A DNA stretch of 64,000 nt, taken from NCBI GenBank assembly GCA_944323705.1, contig CALUTM010000005.1:1-64000 (forward strand). The letters are read 5' to 3'. The stretch comes from Candidatus Gastranaerophilales bacterium. GTDB lineage: Bacteria > Cyanobacteriota > Vampirovibrionia > Gastranaerophilales > Gastranaerophilaceae. This document shows positions 33,301 through 42,715 of the stretch, piece after piece; position 1 is the first letter of the stretch; every line of letters starts with the position of its first letter. The notes beneath the pieces are model-generated. The model did no database searches. It was given only the letters and a program-made list of their open reading frames with translations, and had not been told where the DNA came from. A program made the position numbers and the translations under genes.

Positions 33301-35067
33301 TTATTTATTTCTCTGGAAAAATTTCGCAATATCTTTGTGTTCAATAATTTTTGAAATCGGACGTCCGTGTGGGCAAGTAAACGGTTTTTCGCATTTTCGC
33401 CAATTTCTTATAATTTCCTGCATCTGAAAATTATTCAGATATGTATTTGCTTTTACGGCAGCTTTGCAGGAGGTTGTTATCAAAATCCTTTCTTCAATAT
33501 TATCAATATCTCCCGCCATATTCTCCAAAATATCCGAAAGAATCTCTTTGGGTGATACTTTTGATAAAATCTGAGGTACTTTTTTGAAAATAAGTTCATT
33601 ATCCGATATAAACTCAATTTCGTAACCGAATTTCAGGAGTTTATCCTTATTTGATTCCAAGAGCTCCTTCTCACTTGGTGAAACCTCCATTACATCGGAG
33701 AGGAATAATATTTGGCAGTCTATGTTTTTGGATTTTTTTAACTTCTCATAGATATATCTTTCGTCCGCAATATGCTGGTCGACGATTTCCAACCCTTCTT
33801 CCCTCTCAATTAAAATATAAGTTTTGCGGTACTGTCCGATAATCATTTCTTCGGTTTCAATTTTTTGTTCGGGAATAAATTTTTCCTGCTTCGGTCTGCT
33901 TGGAATCTTTAGTTCCGTAACTAACGGAGGTCTTTTGAAAATATCCGCGATGTTTGTATTTTCTTCTACATAAATATCTTCGTTCTGCGAAAATACTTTT
34001 TGCGGTACAGGTTTTTCTTCCTCTGTTTTAACTGCCTCAACTTCCCTTTGCTCATTAACTACACTCTCTGTCGTAAACCTCTGCCTTTCGGACAGGGTAT
34101 TATTAACCGCGGAGTAAATGAAGTTGAAGATTTGGTTAGGATTTTTGTACCTTACTTCTTTTTTTGTCGGGTGAACATTAACGTCCACATCTTCAGGCGG
34201 AACCTCAAGATTTAGAATAATAAACGGGTATTTTGAACCGATTAAGTCTTTGTATACCATATCAATTGCTTTCTGAAAAATCGGACATTTAACGAATCGG
34301 GAATTTACGTACGTATAATAATTCTTTTTGCCTGATCTCGTATAATCAGGTGTTGTTATATAGCCCGATATTTTCAGATTTGATATTTTATCCGTTTTTG
34401 ATACTTCTCTCAGGTACTTTGTAACCTCTTCTCCGAAAATTTCCTTAACCGTTTGAAGAATATTTCCCTGTCCCGTTGTCTTAAGTATGGTTTTACCGTT
34501 GTTTTTCAACTCAAATGATATTTTGGGATGGGCAGGGGCAAGTGATTGGATTAATTCGTTTATGTATGCGAATTCCGTTTTTGCGGATTTTAGAAATTTT
34601 AATCTTGCGGGGAGGTTGTAGAACAAATCTCGTATTTCCATAATTGTACCCACAGCACATCCCGTCTGAGTCTTTTTTACTTCAGAGTTTTCACATTCCA
34701 CTTTTGTTCCGTAGTCAAAATCTTTTGTCCTTGTAATACAGGTCAATTTCGCGATTGATATTATACTTGCAAGGGCTTCTCCCCTAAATCCCATTGTTTT
34801 TACCGCGTACAAATCTTCTCCGCTTGAGATTTTGCTTGTGGCATGTTTTGAAAACGCAAGTATAATATCGTCAGGATGAATGCCCGAACCGTTATCTGCT
34901 ACACGTATATTTCTGCATTCATTCGATATTTCTACGCTTACCTTTGACGCCCCTGCATCTATAGAGTTCTCCACAAGCTCTTTTACTACCGAAAAAGGTC
35001 TTTCAATAACTTCTCCGGCAGCAATCTGATTTATGACATTTTTTGAAAGCTGAACGATTCTTCCCAT
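33301..35067 (-). CDS. mutL: DNA mismatch repair protein MutL
   Basis: MutL couples mismatch recognition to strand removal. The N-terminal GHKL ATPase motifs are all present: ELVENSIDAGA near residue 31, DNGSGIHPDD near 58, and GFRGEALASI near 94. A variable linker covers about 330-400. The C-terminal domain has DQHIADERYIYE near residue 433, matching the DQHA(x2)E(x4)E endonuclease pattern with Ile for Ala, and CPHGRP near 567. This MutL should therefore nick DNA itself, as in organisms without MutH. The length is 588 residues. No mutS is nearby. Confidence 0.96.
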   Translation of the reverse strand: MGRIVQLSKNVINQIAAGEVIERPFSVVKELVENSIDAGASKVSVEISNECRNIRVADNGSGIHPDDIILAFSKHATSKISSGEDLYAVKTMGFRGEALASIISIAKLTCITRTKDFDYGTKVECENSEVKKTQTGCAVGTIMEIRDLFYNLPARLKFLKSAKTEFAYINELIQSLAPAHPKISFELKNNGKTILKTTGQGNILQTVKEIFGEEVTKYLREVSKTDKISNLKISGYITTPDYTRSGKKNYYTYVNSRFVKCPIFQKAIDMVYKDLIGSKYPFIILNLEVPPEDVDVNVHPTKKEVRYKNPNQIFNFIYSAVNNTLSERQRFTTESVVNEQREVEAVKTEEEKPVPQKVFSQNEDIYVEENTNIADIFKRPPLVTELKIPSRPKQEKFIPEQKIETEEMIIGQYRKTYILIEREEGLEIVDQHIADERYIYEKLKKSKNIDCQILFLSDVMEVSPSEKELLESNKDKLLKFGYEIEFISDNELIFKKVPQILSKVSPKEILSDILENMAGDIDNIEERILITTSCKAAVKANTYLNNFQMQEIIRNWRKCEKPFTCPHGRPISKIIEHKDIAKFFQRNK

Positions 35068-35128
35068 AGAAATAATTATATACCAAAATTCTTTTTGAGG
35101 TATAATGATTACAAAAGGGGGAATATAA

Positions 35129-36298
35129 ATGGCAAAAGGGTCAAACTCAGGAGTAAAAGGGGTAAAAGGAGGAGGAAAGAAGAAAAAGATAAAAGTCGCA
35201 TTTCCTCACATGGGTACCATCTCAATAGCTTGGGCTGCCGGATTAAGAAAAATTGGGGTAGAGCCTTATGTTCCGCCGTATACTAATAAAAAAACCCTGT
35301 CATACGGAACAAAAAATTCGCCGGAAGCCGTATGCCTTCCCTACAAGCTTATTTTGGGGAATTTTATAGAAGCAATTGAAGGCGGAGCGGACTATGTTGC
35401 AATGATTACCTCACCGGGCATTTGCAGGCTTGGTGAATACGGGACAAATATTCAGACTACGCTTAAAGATCTCGGGTATAAAGCAAATTATATTGAATTA
35501 TCGCTCTATGACGGGATAAAAGGGTTGTATAAGTTTTTGAAAGATATCTCGGGGAAAAATGATCCTATATTAATTCTTCGTGCGATTAATATAACAATGA
35601 GAAAAATTTTCGCAATAGATGATTTGGACAGAGCTCTTTCATACTACAGAGCAAGGGAAGTTCGATTCGGTGATGCGGAAAAAAATTATAAGAAAGCTTT
35701 AAGGATGATTGATAAGGCTGATTCTACGCGTGATTTGCATAAAGCATACGAATTGGCATTAAAAGAGATTGAAAAAACCGAAATCGACGAAAACAGAGAA
35801 GTATTACGCGTTGATATAACGGGTGAAATTTTTCTTGTAAACGATGAGTTTTCTAATCAAAACATAGAGCGTGAACTCGGACGTATGGGAGTCGAGACCC
35901 GCAGAAGCCTGACTGTCGGGAGCTTTTTAAAGGACGCTATTATCCCAAAGGCTTTCAGACCGCCTGAAACCCACTTGCAAAGAGCAGAGCGAATGGCAAA
36001 ACCTTATTTGATGCGTGATATAGGCGGCGATGCTCTTGAGTGCGTCTCGGATGTAGTTTTTGCGGATGAACACGGAAGGGACGGAATTATCCACATTTCT
36101 CCGTTTACCTGTATGCCGGAGATTATGTCTCAAAATATTTTCCCGACGATAAGAGGTGAACATGAAATCCCTCTGCTTACTTTGGTTATGGATGAACAAA
36201 CCGGAAAAGCAGGGTATATTACGAGATTGGAAGCTTTTGTCGATTTAATGAGACGAAAAAAACGTGCAAAAGCGGCTAAAAATAAAACCAGAGTATAA
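35129..36298 (+). CDS. CoA-dehydratase activase-related protein (DUF2229/HgdB-like)
   Basis: This 389-residue protein resembles the part of large 2-hydroxyacyl-CoA dehydratase activase fusions that follows the ASKHA ATPase. It has KVAFPHMGTISIAWAAGLRK near residue 21, the SPEAVCLPYKLILGN segment with its cysteine near 70, and the ISPFTCMPEIMSQN cysteine segment near 320. The activase ATPase and dehydratase subunits are not adjacent. In this form it may be an iron-sulfur-dependent protein of unknown substrate. The first 20 residues are Lys/Gly-rich. GGGGGAA precedes the ATG, with TATAAT at 35101-35106. A terminator follows. Confidence 0.78.
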   Translation: MAKGSNSGVKGVKGGGKKKKIKVAFPHMGTISIAWAAGLRKIGVEPYVPPYTNKKTLSYGTKNSPEAVCLPYKLILGNFIEAIEGGADYVAMITSPGICRLGEYGTNIQTTLKDLGYKANYIELSLYDGIKGLYKFLKDISGKNDPILILRAINITMRKIFAIDDLDRALSYYRAREVRFGDAEKNYKKALRMIDKADSTRDLHKAYELALKEIEKTEIDENREVLRVDITGEIFLVNDEFSNQNIERELGRMGVETRRSLTVGSFLKDAIIPKAFRPPETHLQRAERMAKPYLMRDIGGDALECVSDVVFADEHGRDGIIHISPFTCMPEIMSQNIFPTIRGEHEIPLLTLVMDEQTGKAGYITRLEAFVDLMRRKKRAKAAKNKTRV

Positions 36299-36299
36299 T

Positions 36300-36332
36300 A
36301 AAAAAACCGGGAAATAATTCCCGGTTTTTTTA
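36300..36332. terminator. Bidirectional terminator
   Basis: ACCGGGAA pairs with TTCCCGGT around a short loop, with an A-run before and a T-run after. It terminates the activase-related gene and, read in reverse, the OadG-like unit, whose last stop codon overlaps it. Confidence 0.9.
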
Positions 36333-36449
36333 GTAGTTTAAAAAATGCTTAAGTGCAATCATTATTGCGACAGCAACTACCATAAATACAATTGTACTCA
36401 AGAAGCCCGAACCGTGAGCTTCTTTGTAATTCTTTTTTTCGTTTTCCAT
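36330..36449 (-). CDS. 39-residue single-helix membrane peptide next to oadG
   Basis: This small ORF has a charged N-terminal 11 residues, one hydrophobic helix (about residues 15-33, FLSTIVFMVVAVAIMIAL) and the end KHFLNY. GGGAG lies 5 nt before the ATG. It follows the OadG-like gene by 13 bp on the same strand and ends in the T-run of the terminator, so the coding signal is well framed. It may be an accessory subunit of a sodium-pumping decarboxylase complex. This is inference from position only. Confidence 0.68.
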   Translation of the reverse strand: MENEKKNYKEAHGSGFLSTIVFMVVAVAIMIALKHFLNY

Positions 36450-36462
36450 AATATCTCCCTTT

Positions 36463-36708
36463 CTAAGCAGTCTGTTTTTTGCCTGCCTGTACCATAGCAC
36501 AGGCTATTGCCAGAGCAACTTCTTCATCGCCGTTTTTATTATTTACTTTCTTTTCGGCGGGAATTTCTTCCGGGAAATATTTATTGATGATTTGGAGTAC
36601 TTTGCCGTTTAATTCCATTACCCAAATCATAACGGTCAGGAATACAAAAACTGTTCCCATACCGATTACCATTACAAAAATACCGTCTTTTAACAACGTT
36701 AAGTCCAT
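36463..36708 (-). CDS. OadG-like small membrane subunit (sodium-pump decarboxylase gamma)
   Basis: This 81-residue protein has an N-terminal transmembrane helix with the typical VMVIGMGTVFVFLTVMIWVM pattern, then a charged linker, then a helical tail (EEVALAIACAMVQAGKK). OadG subunits hold together the carboxyltransferase and the membrane pump of oxaloacetate-type decarboxylases. I chose the ATG after AGGAG; a longer frame upstream has no such signal. The alpha and beta subunits are not in the window. Confidence 0.8.
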   Translation of the reverse strand: MDLTLLKDGIFVMVIGMGTVFVFLTVMIWVMELNGKVLQIINKYFPEEIPAEKKVNNKNGDEEVALAIACAMVQAGKKQTA

Positions 36709-36758
36709 AATCTTTCTCCTTTTTCTATCTATAACTCTGCCTAAATTAAGATAAAAGT

Positions 36759-37097
36759 TTATGGAGCACGAATTAAGACCTCGGTATTTAAACAAATTTT
36801 TAAATCATCGCTGTTTCCTCTTGAGATTTGAGGATTATTTTTATTAAGTTTATTTGTTTGAGCGTTTGCACAAGTTCCAAAATCTTTCTGACAAAAAATC
36901 TGTGCCTGATCATCGGATTGATTTTTTATTATAACATTTTGATTTAAATTTTCGGAGGTTAATACTATGTTTGGGGTGTAATTATTCTGAATATAATTCA
37001 CCGGTACGTTAACTTCGTACGGCAAAAAATTTAAACTTTCTCCCCGAAAGAATAAGCAACTTAAAAATAAAAATATTATACAGAATAAATTCCTCAC
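36759..37097 (-). CDS. Small exported protein of unknown function
   Basis: This 112-residue protein has a hydrophobic signal sequence (about residues 1-20, FCIIFLFLSCLFF) followed by an asparagine-rich mature part with three cysteines (FCQ, TCAN, ICLN) that might form a disulfide. It is probably secreted or periplasmic. It lies 50 bp upstream of the OadG-like gene on the same strand. No family is recognised. Confidence 0.6.
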   Translation of the reverse strand: MRNLFCIIFLFLSCLFFRGESLNFLPYEVNVPVNYIQNNYTPNIVLTSENLNQNVIIKNQSDDQAQIFCQKDFGTCANAQTNKLNKNNPQISRGNSDDLKICLNTEVLIRAP

Positions 37098-37171
37098 GGT
37101 TAGTATTTTACTACAAATATAAATGAAATGTTATATCCCCCAATATAGCACCAATACTAATTGTATGACCC

Positions 37172-37199
37172 TTGAAAAATTAATTGTTGATAGTACAAT
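37172..37199 (+). promoter_or_regulatory. pgi promoter
   Basis: TTGAAA at 37172-37177, a 16-bp spacer, and TACAAT at 37194-37199. The predicted transcript start (about 37206) lies 28 bp before the pgi ATG, which supports that start over in-frame upstream ATGs. Confidence 0.75.
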
Positions 37200-37233
37200 T
37201 AAAGAAAGGGTATTATTTGTAGAAAGGTCTGAG

Positions 37234-38622
37234 ATGATTAAATTAAATTGCAGAAACACTGATTCGGCTATTATCGGCGAAGAAAACGGTTTAAATTTAA
37301 GTCAGGAATTTGAAAATTACAGAGAGAAAATTTCGGATATAATAAAGAATTTAAATCAACGAAAAGATAAACCCGGACAGTGGCTTCAGTGGATGAATCT
37401 CGGATATAATGAAGAAACTGTCTGGTATGTTAAAGAATTTGCTTCAATGGTAGAAGGCAGATTTGATAATATTCTTGTATTGGGCATCGGCGGTTCTGCA
37501 TTGGGCGGCTTGGCTGTAACCGAGGCTTTATTAAAACCGTATTGGAACTTGTTGACCTCCGAGCAGAGAAACGGACTCCCGAGAATATTCTTTCTTGATA
37601 ACATAGATCCCGATTCAATGAACGGGCTTTTGGATATTCTTGATTTAAAGAGAACGTTGGTTAATGTTATTACCAAATCAGGTTCTACGGCAGAGACAAT
37701 GTCTCAATATATGATAATAAAAGACAGGCTTGAAAAAGAGCTCGGCGATGATTACAGAAAAAACATAGTAGCAACAACCGATAAAAAAGTCGGAGTCTTG
37801 AGACAGCTTGCGGATCAGGAGGGGTACAAGACATTTGTTGTTCCTGATGATGTAGGCGGAAGATTTTCCGTATTTTCGGCGGTAGGACTTGTTCCGTTTG
37901 CTCTGGTAGGGCTTGATATTGACCAGATTATGAACGGTATTAAGGATATGGATTTGGCTCTGAAAAATACCGATATTAATCAGAATATAGCGGCCCAAGG
38001 TGCTTTGGTACAGTACTTGTTGGACACAAAAAAGGGTAAAAATATATCCGTTATGATGCCGTATTCAAGCAGGCTCAAATATGTTTCCGACTGGTATGTT
38101 CAGTTATGGGCGGAATCCTTAGGTAAAGAATATAATAATGACGGGGAGAAAGTTAATATCGGTCCCACACCGATTAAGGCACTGGGAGCTACCGATCAGC
38201 ATTCGCAGATTCAGCTTTACAATGAAGGACCAAATAATAAGGTCATAACTTTTGTCAGAGTTGAAAACTTTGATACAATCCTTGAAATTCCAAAGATTTT
38301 TGAATATACGGGAATAGGTTATTTGGGCGGAAAAACAATAAATGATCTCATAAATGCCGAGGCTGATTCTACAAGAGTTGCACTTGCCGATTATTCAAGA
38401 CCGACGATGACTATTTATCTGGAAAAAATTGATGAATATAATATCGCCCAACTTCTTTATATGCTAGAGGTTCAAACTGCTATAGCGGGTGAATTGTATA
38501 ATATTAATACGTTCAATCAGCCCGGTGTAGAGCAAGCTAAAAATTATACTTATGCCTTAATGGGCAGAGCGGGGTATGAAGAATCTGCCCACACATTGCA
38601 GGAAAAAATGGTTTCTGTATAA
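37234..38622 (+). CDS. pgi: Glucose-6-phosphate isomerase
   Basis: Pgi interconverts glucose-6-phosphate and fructose-6-phosphate. Family motifs are LGIGGSALGGLA (near residue 84), the VITKSGSTAETM phosphate-binding segment (near 145), VGGRFSVFSAVGL (near 208) and GATDQHSQIQLYNEGP (near 337). I chose the ATG behind AAAGG and downstream of a clear promoter, giving 462 residues; an open frame of 37 codons upstream is likely untranslated. The length fits the bacterial short form. Confidence 0.95.
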   Translation: MIKLNCRNTDSAIIGEENGLNLSQEFENYREKISDIIKNLNQRKDKPGQWLQWMNLGYNEETVWYVKEFASMVEGRFDNILVLGIGGSALGGLAVTEALLKPYWNLLTSEQRNGLPRIFFLDNIDPDSMNGLLDILDLKRTLVNVITKSGSTAETMSQYMIIKDRLEKELGDDYRKNIVATTDKKVGVLRQLADQEGYKTFVVPDDVGGRFSVFSAVGLVPFALVGLDIDQIMNGIKDMDLALKNTDINQNIAAQGALVQYLLDTKKGKNISVMMPYSSRLKYVSDWYVQLWAESLGKEYNNDGEKVNIGPTPIKALGATDQHSQIQLYNEGPNNKVITFVRVENFDTILEIPKIFEYTGIGYLGGKTINDLINAEADSTRVALADYSRPTMTIYLEKIDEYNIAQLLYMLEVQTAIAGELYNINTFNQPGVEQAKNYTYALMGRAGYEESAHTLQEKMVSV

Positions 38623-38629
38623 AAAAATA

Positions 38630-39063
38630 AAGCAGCTCATAAGCCGTGTTCTGTTCGGGATTTGCATCCTTGATAATCATCTGTCTGGTATTGGAATTGC
38701 TTCCAATCTCTAGCGATTTTTTAAGGCTCGGCGGACACCTCAAACGCCTAATTCAATCTTGCATCCGACCGGGGGTTGCCTGGCCGATACCTTCCGATAT
38801 CGCCGGTGATGCTCTTACCTCACCGTTGCACCATCGCCTGTGATTAAAAAATCCATCGGCAGTCGCGGGTTAAGTATATATGGAAATATAAGTATTTTCA
38901 TTTTATATTAACCCTCATTTCTGTGGTCCTATCCGCCAGCTCACGCTGCCCGGAGTTTCTCCGGCGGTCTGTCCTCGGATGCACGGACTTTCCTCACCCG
39001 TCTTGCAAAGAAGATATAAAACCCGCTTAACATATCGGGGTGCGATTATCCGGCTGCTTTATT
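38630..39063 (-). ncRNA. rnpB: RNase P RNA (bacterial type A)
   Basis: This is the catalytic RNA that matures the 5' ends of tRNAs. On the minus strand the 5' end AAAGCAGCCGG pairs with the 3' GAGCTGCTTT to form P1. The conserved GAGGAAAGTCC (CR-I) lies soon after, and the CACAGAAA segment (CR-II/III) is present. A GGTAAGAG segment follows in the 3' half. The transcript ends in a T-run just after P1. The length of about 434 nt fits type A. Confidence 0.95.
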
Positions 39064-39139
39064 TTCTTTAATCATTATAACATACTTTTTGAAAGTAGGG
39101 AGCTTAACTTGCGTTTTTATTATTGCTGCGGGTGAGAAT

Positions 39140-40204
39140 TTATTCTTCCAAGAGGGTTTCCATATCCAAAACGGTACGAAGCTTAAGTGCATATATGTTG
39201 TTTTTATTAAGAAGTGCAAGCTTGACAGCATCTTTTTCGGTTGTAACGATGACTCCGCTAATATTTTGAAGGTCAGTCAAAGAGTATTGATGATGGTCAT
39301 CAAATGTTCGGGTTTCTTTGATTTTATAGTCTTTTTCCAAAAAATTATAGAACTGTTCCGGTTGACCGATGGCGGAAAGTGCCGTAATTTCCGTATCTTT
39401 TTCGAGGTGTTCGCCTGAAATTATGTTGTATACATAGTCAGGTTCAATCTTACAAATTCCGACTCTTGCACTTTTAATCGGTTTTGAATCATTTGGACAT
39501 GCAACGCGTCCGAGAAATTTTTTCTCCATTATTCTTGCAAGTTTTTCAGCTTTTGTATGATTTATATTTTTGCTTACGATTAGTAATCTGTTGACCCTTT
39601 TAAATCCCTCGAGCCCTTCCCGCAAGGGACCTGCCGGAAGCAGATTTTCATTGCCGAACATTTTTTCGGAATCAGCAAGGACAATGTCCAAATCTCGATG
39701 GAATTTTCTGTGTTGGAAGGCGTCATCCAATATGATTTTTGTAACTCCGAGTTTTTCGACCGCGTATTTAGCGGCTTTATATCTGTCTGCACAGGTCAAA
39801 ACCGCACACATGTTAATATTTACTGCAAACCAATACGGCTCATCTCCCGCCATATCAGCTTTGTAGTAAAGGTTAATTCCGTCCGAAATCACGTTAACCT
39901 TTTTATTATTTAACTTTCCTCCGTAGCCCCGGGAAATTATTGCGGTTCGTTCTCCTTTGCCCGTAAAATATTTGGCAATCTCTGCCACAACAGGGGTTTT
40001 TCCTACGCCTCCCGTCGTAAAATTTCCGACCGATATTACATAGGCATCAACACGACGCGGGCGTATGAGTTTTTTGTCGTACAAAAAATTCTTTAATCCG
40101 CTTCCGATACCGTAAAAAATTGAACAAAACTTCAGCAGTTTAAATAAAACCCCCTTGGGGTCTTTTGTATAATGCAGCTTTGTAATTTTTGTTTTCAGAT
40201 TCAA
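39140..40204 (-). CDS. lpxK: Tetraacyldisaccharide 4'-kinase (lipid A synthesis)
   Basis: LpxK phosphorylates the 4' position of the lipid A precursor at the inner membrane. The P-loop GNFTTGGVGKTPV lies near residue 60, followed by ISRGYGGK near 93 and LDDAFQHRKFHRDLDIVL near 165, all family-typical. The length is 354 residues. The start is a TTG behind AAGGG. kdsB is just upstream, so both serve lipopolysaccharide synthesis and imply an outer membrane with lipid A. Confidence 0.95.
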   Translation of the reverse strand: MNLKTKITKLHYTKDPKGVLFKLLKFCSIFYGIGSGLKNFLYDKKLIRPRRVDAYVISVGNFTTGGVGKTPVVAEIAKYFTGKGERTAIISRGYGGKLNNKKVNVISDGINLYYKADMAGDEPYWFAVNINMCAVLTCADRYKAAKYAVEKLGVTKIILDDAFQHRKFHRDLDIVLADSEKMFGNENLLPAGPLREGLEGFKRVNRLLIVSKNINHTKAEKLARIMEKKFLGRVACPNDSKPIKSARVGICKIEPDYVYNIISGEHLEKDTEITALSAIGQPEQFYNFLEKDYKIKETRTFDDHHQYSLTDLQNISGVIVTTEKDAVKLALLNKNNIYALKLRTVLDMETLLEE

Positions 40205-40261
40205 CTCGGTACCCTTCAGACCTGTATAATAAAAATTGAAAATAGTTTCGCGAAAAATTAT

Positions 40262-41014
40262 TTAAATTTCTTCAACAAGAGACTTAAAGTGCTCAAAATC
40301 TTCCATCGTGTCTATTCCAACGGGAACATTATCAACAACGGCAACTTTTATCTTCATACCGTTTTGAAGTGCCCTCAGCTGTTCAAGGCTTTCAGCCATT
40401 TCACAAGGTGCCTGAGGAAGCTTTGTCATTTTGAACAACGCTTCCCTTTTATAGCCATAGATTCCCAAATGTCCGTAGAATTTCCATAAACCTTTTGTGT
40501 TTCCGTTTCTCTCAAACGGAATTTTGGAACGCGAAAAATACATCGCATAGTTATTAACATCAAATACACATTTTACAAGGTTTGGATTGTTAACTTCTTT
40601 GTCATCCTTAATTTCTCTTACCAATGTTGAAATATCTGCATTTGTATCCTCTTTAACCCCTTTGATTACAAGTTCTATATTGTTTTTTTCTATCAAAGGC
40701 TCATCCCCTTGAAGGTTAATAATATAACCGATTTCGGGGTGTCTTTCGGCAACTTCGGCAATCCTGTCGCTACCGCTTTTGTGTGCTGTAGAGGTCATTT
40801 CAACCTCTGCACCGAACGATTTTGCGGCATTAAAAATTCTGTCATCATCAGTTGCAATAATTACTCTGTCCGCCAAAGGACAGTTGCTTGCCTTTTCCCA
40901 AACCCATTGAATAATCGGTTTGTTTTTTGCTTCCAATAAGGGCTTGCCTTCTAACCTTGAGGAGCCGTATCTTGCCGGAATAATTATTGCTGTCTGATTG
41001 TCCGTTTTATTCAT
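40262..41014 (-). CDS. kdsB: 3-deoxy-manno-octulosonate cytidylyltransferase
   Basis: KdsB activates KDO as CMP-KDO for the inner core of lipopolysaccharide. Motifs are IPARYGSSRLEGKPL near residue 12, IATDDDRIF near 53, NLQGDEPLI near 101 and FYGHLGIYGYKREAL near 183. The 250-residue length is normal. It lies just upstream of lpxK on the same strand. Confidence 0.96.
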   Translation of the reverse strand: MNKTDNQTAIIIPARYGSSRLEGKPLLEAKNKPIIQWVWEKASNCPLADRVIIATDDDRIFNAAKSFGAEVEMTSTAHKSGSDRIAEVAERHPEIGYIINLQGDEPLIEKNNIELVIKGVKEDTNADISTLVREIKDDKEVNNPNLVKCVFDVNNYAMYFSRSKIPFERNGNTKGLWKFYGHLGIYGYKREALFKMTKLPQAPCEMAESLEQLRALQNGMKIKVAVVDNVPVGIDTMEDFEHFKSLVEEI

Positions 41015-41038
41015 ATTTACTGCCCTCTTTCCGCTAAT

Positions 41039-41905
41039 CTATTTCGTTGCATTTATAAATACCGCCTTGGTTTTCAAGTTTATCTCACGTCCCGTCAAAT
41101 AATTTTGGACATCCTGCATATATTTCTCAACAGTCGCTTCATCAAAATACTTCAAATACCTTTCTTTTGTAGAAGGTTGGTTTGGTGAAGGCGGATTAAT
41201 AAACCATTCTCGTACCATATTTGGCTGCACGACGTATTTTGAACGCACCTCCTGAAGCTTTACTTCGGGAATAGAAAAGCCCGCTATTTCAAGATTTGTT
41301 TTAAGCGTATTCTCATCAAAGTTGCACAATGAATCCATCGGATTTTCCATAATTTCATTTTCTGCACGCTTAAAATCCTCGTACTTGTCGATGTAATCAG
41401 CATCCAATATTTCCCAATATCTGGTATTTGAACGTATGATAGGTTCAAATGCACACAGTTTTCCGCCGGGCTTAAGCACCCTGTATATTTCGTTTATTGC
41501 GGGCTGCTTGTTGACAACATGAACCAGAACAGAACGCATAAGAGCCTTATGTACCGTGCTTTCAGGGAGGGCAATGTGTTCAACGGGGCACTGTAAAAGT
41601 TCATAACCTTCTTTGACACCTGCTTCATCAAGAATTCTTTTGCAGTCATCCAGACAGTCTTTAAACATATCGGAAAAAATAACTTTGCCTTTGCAATCTT
41701 GCATTTCAAGAGCCTTGAAAGCCAAAAGTCCTGTGCCTGTACCTATGTCCAGTACGACATCATACGGTTTAATTTCCGCGTATACAAGAATTACATCTCT
41801 TACAGCTTCCAGCCAACGCATTGTCTGTTCCTGCATTTCGGGTGTTTGTCCGGCAAAGCGGTTTTTCTTTAACCACTGCGTCCAATTCTTACAAATCTCG
41901 CTCAT
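41039..41905 (-). CDS. Class I SAM-dependent methyltransferase
   Basis: A Rossmann-type methyltransferase with motif I VVLDIGTGTGLLAFKA near residue 47, an acidic residue in VIFSDM for SAM binding, and LKPGGKLCAFEP near residue 148. The 40-residue N-terminal helix and a C-terminal domain that includes EWFINPPSPNQPS are less familiar. The substrate is not predictable. It is just upstream of kdsB on the same strand, so a lipopolysaccharide-related role is possible but unproven. Confidence 0.85.
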   Translation of the reverse strand: MSEICKNWTQWLKKNRFAGQTPEMQEQTMRWLEAVRDVILVYAEIKPYDVVLDIGTGTGLLAFKALEMQDCKGKVIFSDMFKDCLDDCKRILDEAGVKEGYELLQCPVEHIALPESTVHKALMRSVLVHVVNKQPAINEIYRVLKPGGKLCAFEPIIRSNTRYWEILDADYIDKYEDFKRAENEIMENPMDSLCNFDENTLKTNLEIAGFSIPEVKLQEVRSKYVVQPNMVREWFINPPSPNQPSTKERYLKYFDEATVEKYMQDVQNYLTGREINLKTKAVFINATK

Positions 41906-41969
41906 ATAATCTTCCTTATTTATTGGGAATATACAAGTCGATTATACTATAGTTTTCGAGATAGGGCAA

Positions 41970-42260
41970 TTACTTTGTGAATATGGCTTTTGTGAATTCA
42001 CCCAGAAAATCAAAACCTTCTTTTACATGTTTGTTTAATTTATTAAAAAGGTTTTGCCAAGCTTCGGGTTGAATTTTTTTAGAGGAATATTGACCGCGTC
42101 CGCCGACGATTTTGCCGTTATTCATTATAAAGCATTCATAAGCGTTATCGTTAAAGCGAATCAAAGCTTCTTTGCCGTCTTTTAGAGGTACAGTAAGTTT
42201 TTTGGCATTTGTGAGCGGGTTTGCTTTACAGTTGATAGAAGAAATTTGATTGATATTCAT
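41970..42260 (-). CDS. Small hypothetical protein, probably lineage-specific
   Basis: This 96-residue protein has the N-terminal pattern INQISSINCKANPLTNAKK, a beta-rich middle (IRFNDNAYECFIMNNGKIVG) and a helical end (QNLFNKLNKHVKEGFDFLGE). The layout echoes the 162-residue protein at 21594-22082. The ATG follows AAAGGCAGG. No function is known to me. Confidence 0.68.
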   Translation of the reverse strand: MNINQISSINCKANPLTNAKKLTVPLKDGKEALIRFNDNAYECFIMNNGKIVGGRGQYSSKKIQPEAWQNLFNKLNKHVKEGFDFLGEFTKAIFTK

Positions 42261-42369
42261 TTTTACCTGCCTTTCATTGTTTTCAAAACCCGTAAAAATT
42301 TTTTTTGCCCATTTATAACAAAAGACTTTGCATTAAGATGCAAGGTCTTTTGTTTATATAATTAAAATT

Positions 42370-42624
42370 CTATACAGCGTATACAGACACTTGTTTTCTG
42401 TCACGTCTGTGCGGTTCAAATTTAACCTGTCCGTCGATTAAAGCGAACAAAGTATCATCAGACCCTATACCTACATTATTACCGGGATGAATTTTTGTTC
42501 CTCTTTGGCGAACAAGAATATTACCTGCTTTCACTATTTCTCCGCCGAACTTTTTAACGCCTAATCGCTTAGCTTCCGAGTCGCGGCCGTTGCGGGTAGA
42601 TCCCATACCTTTCTTATGTGCCAT
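42370..42624 (-). CDS. rpmA: 50S ribosomal protein L27
   Basis: L27 sits near the peptidyl-transferase centre. The N-terminus [20 protein letters not shown] and the [16 protein letters not shown] motif are invariant family features. The 84-residue length is normal. It follows rplU, the usual order. AAAGGAG precedes the ATG. Confidence 0.98.
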   Translation of the reverse strand: MAHKKGMGSTRNGRDSEAKRLGVKKFGGEIVKAGNILVRQRGTKIHPGNNVGIGSDDTLFALIDGQVKFEPHRRDRKQVSVYAV

Positions 42625-42715
42625 TTTTATATCTCCTTTGTTTTACTTTTGTTTAGCAGATTCACTTTGAGACATATTCAAATAATGATTTTATGCCGTC
42701 CAAGTGTTCTTTTAT

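Noticed and set aside
35095-35286. 63-codon ORF overlapping the activase-related gene start
   Set aside because: Different frame, lysine/arginine-rich noise, no ribosome-binding site; shadow of the real gene.
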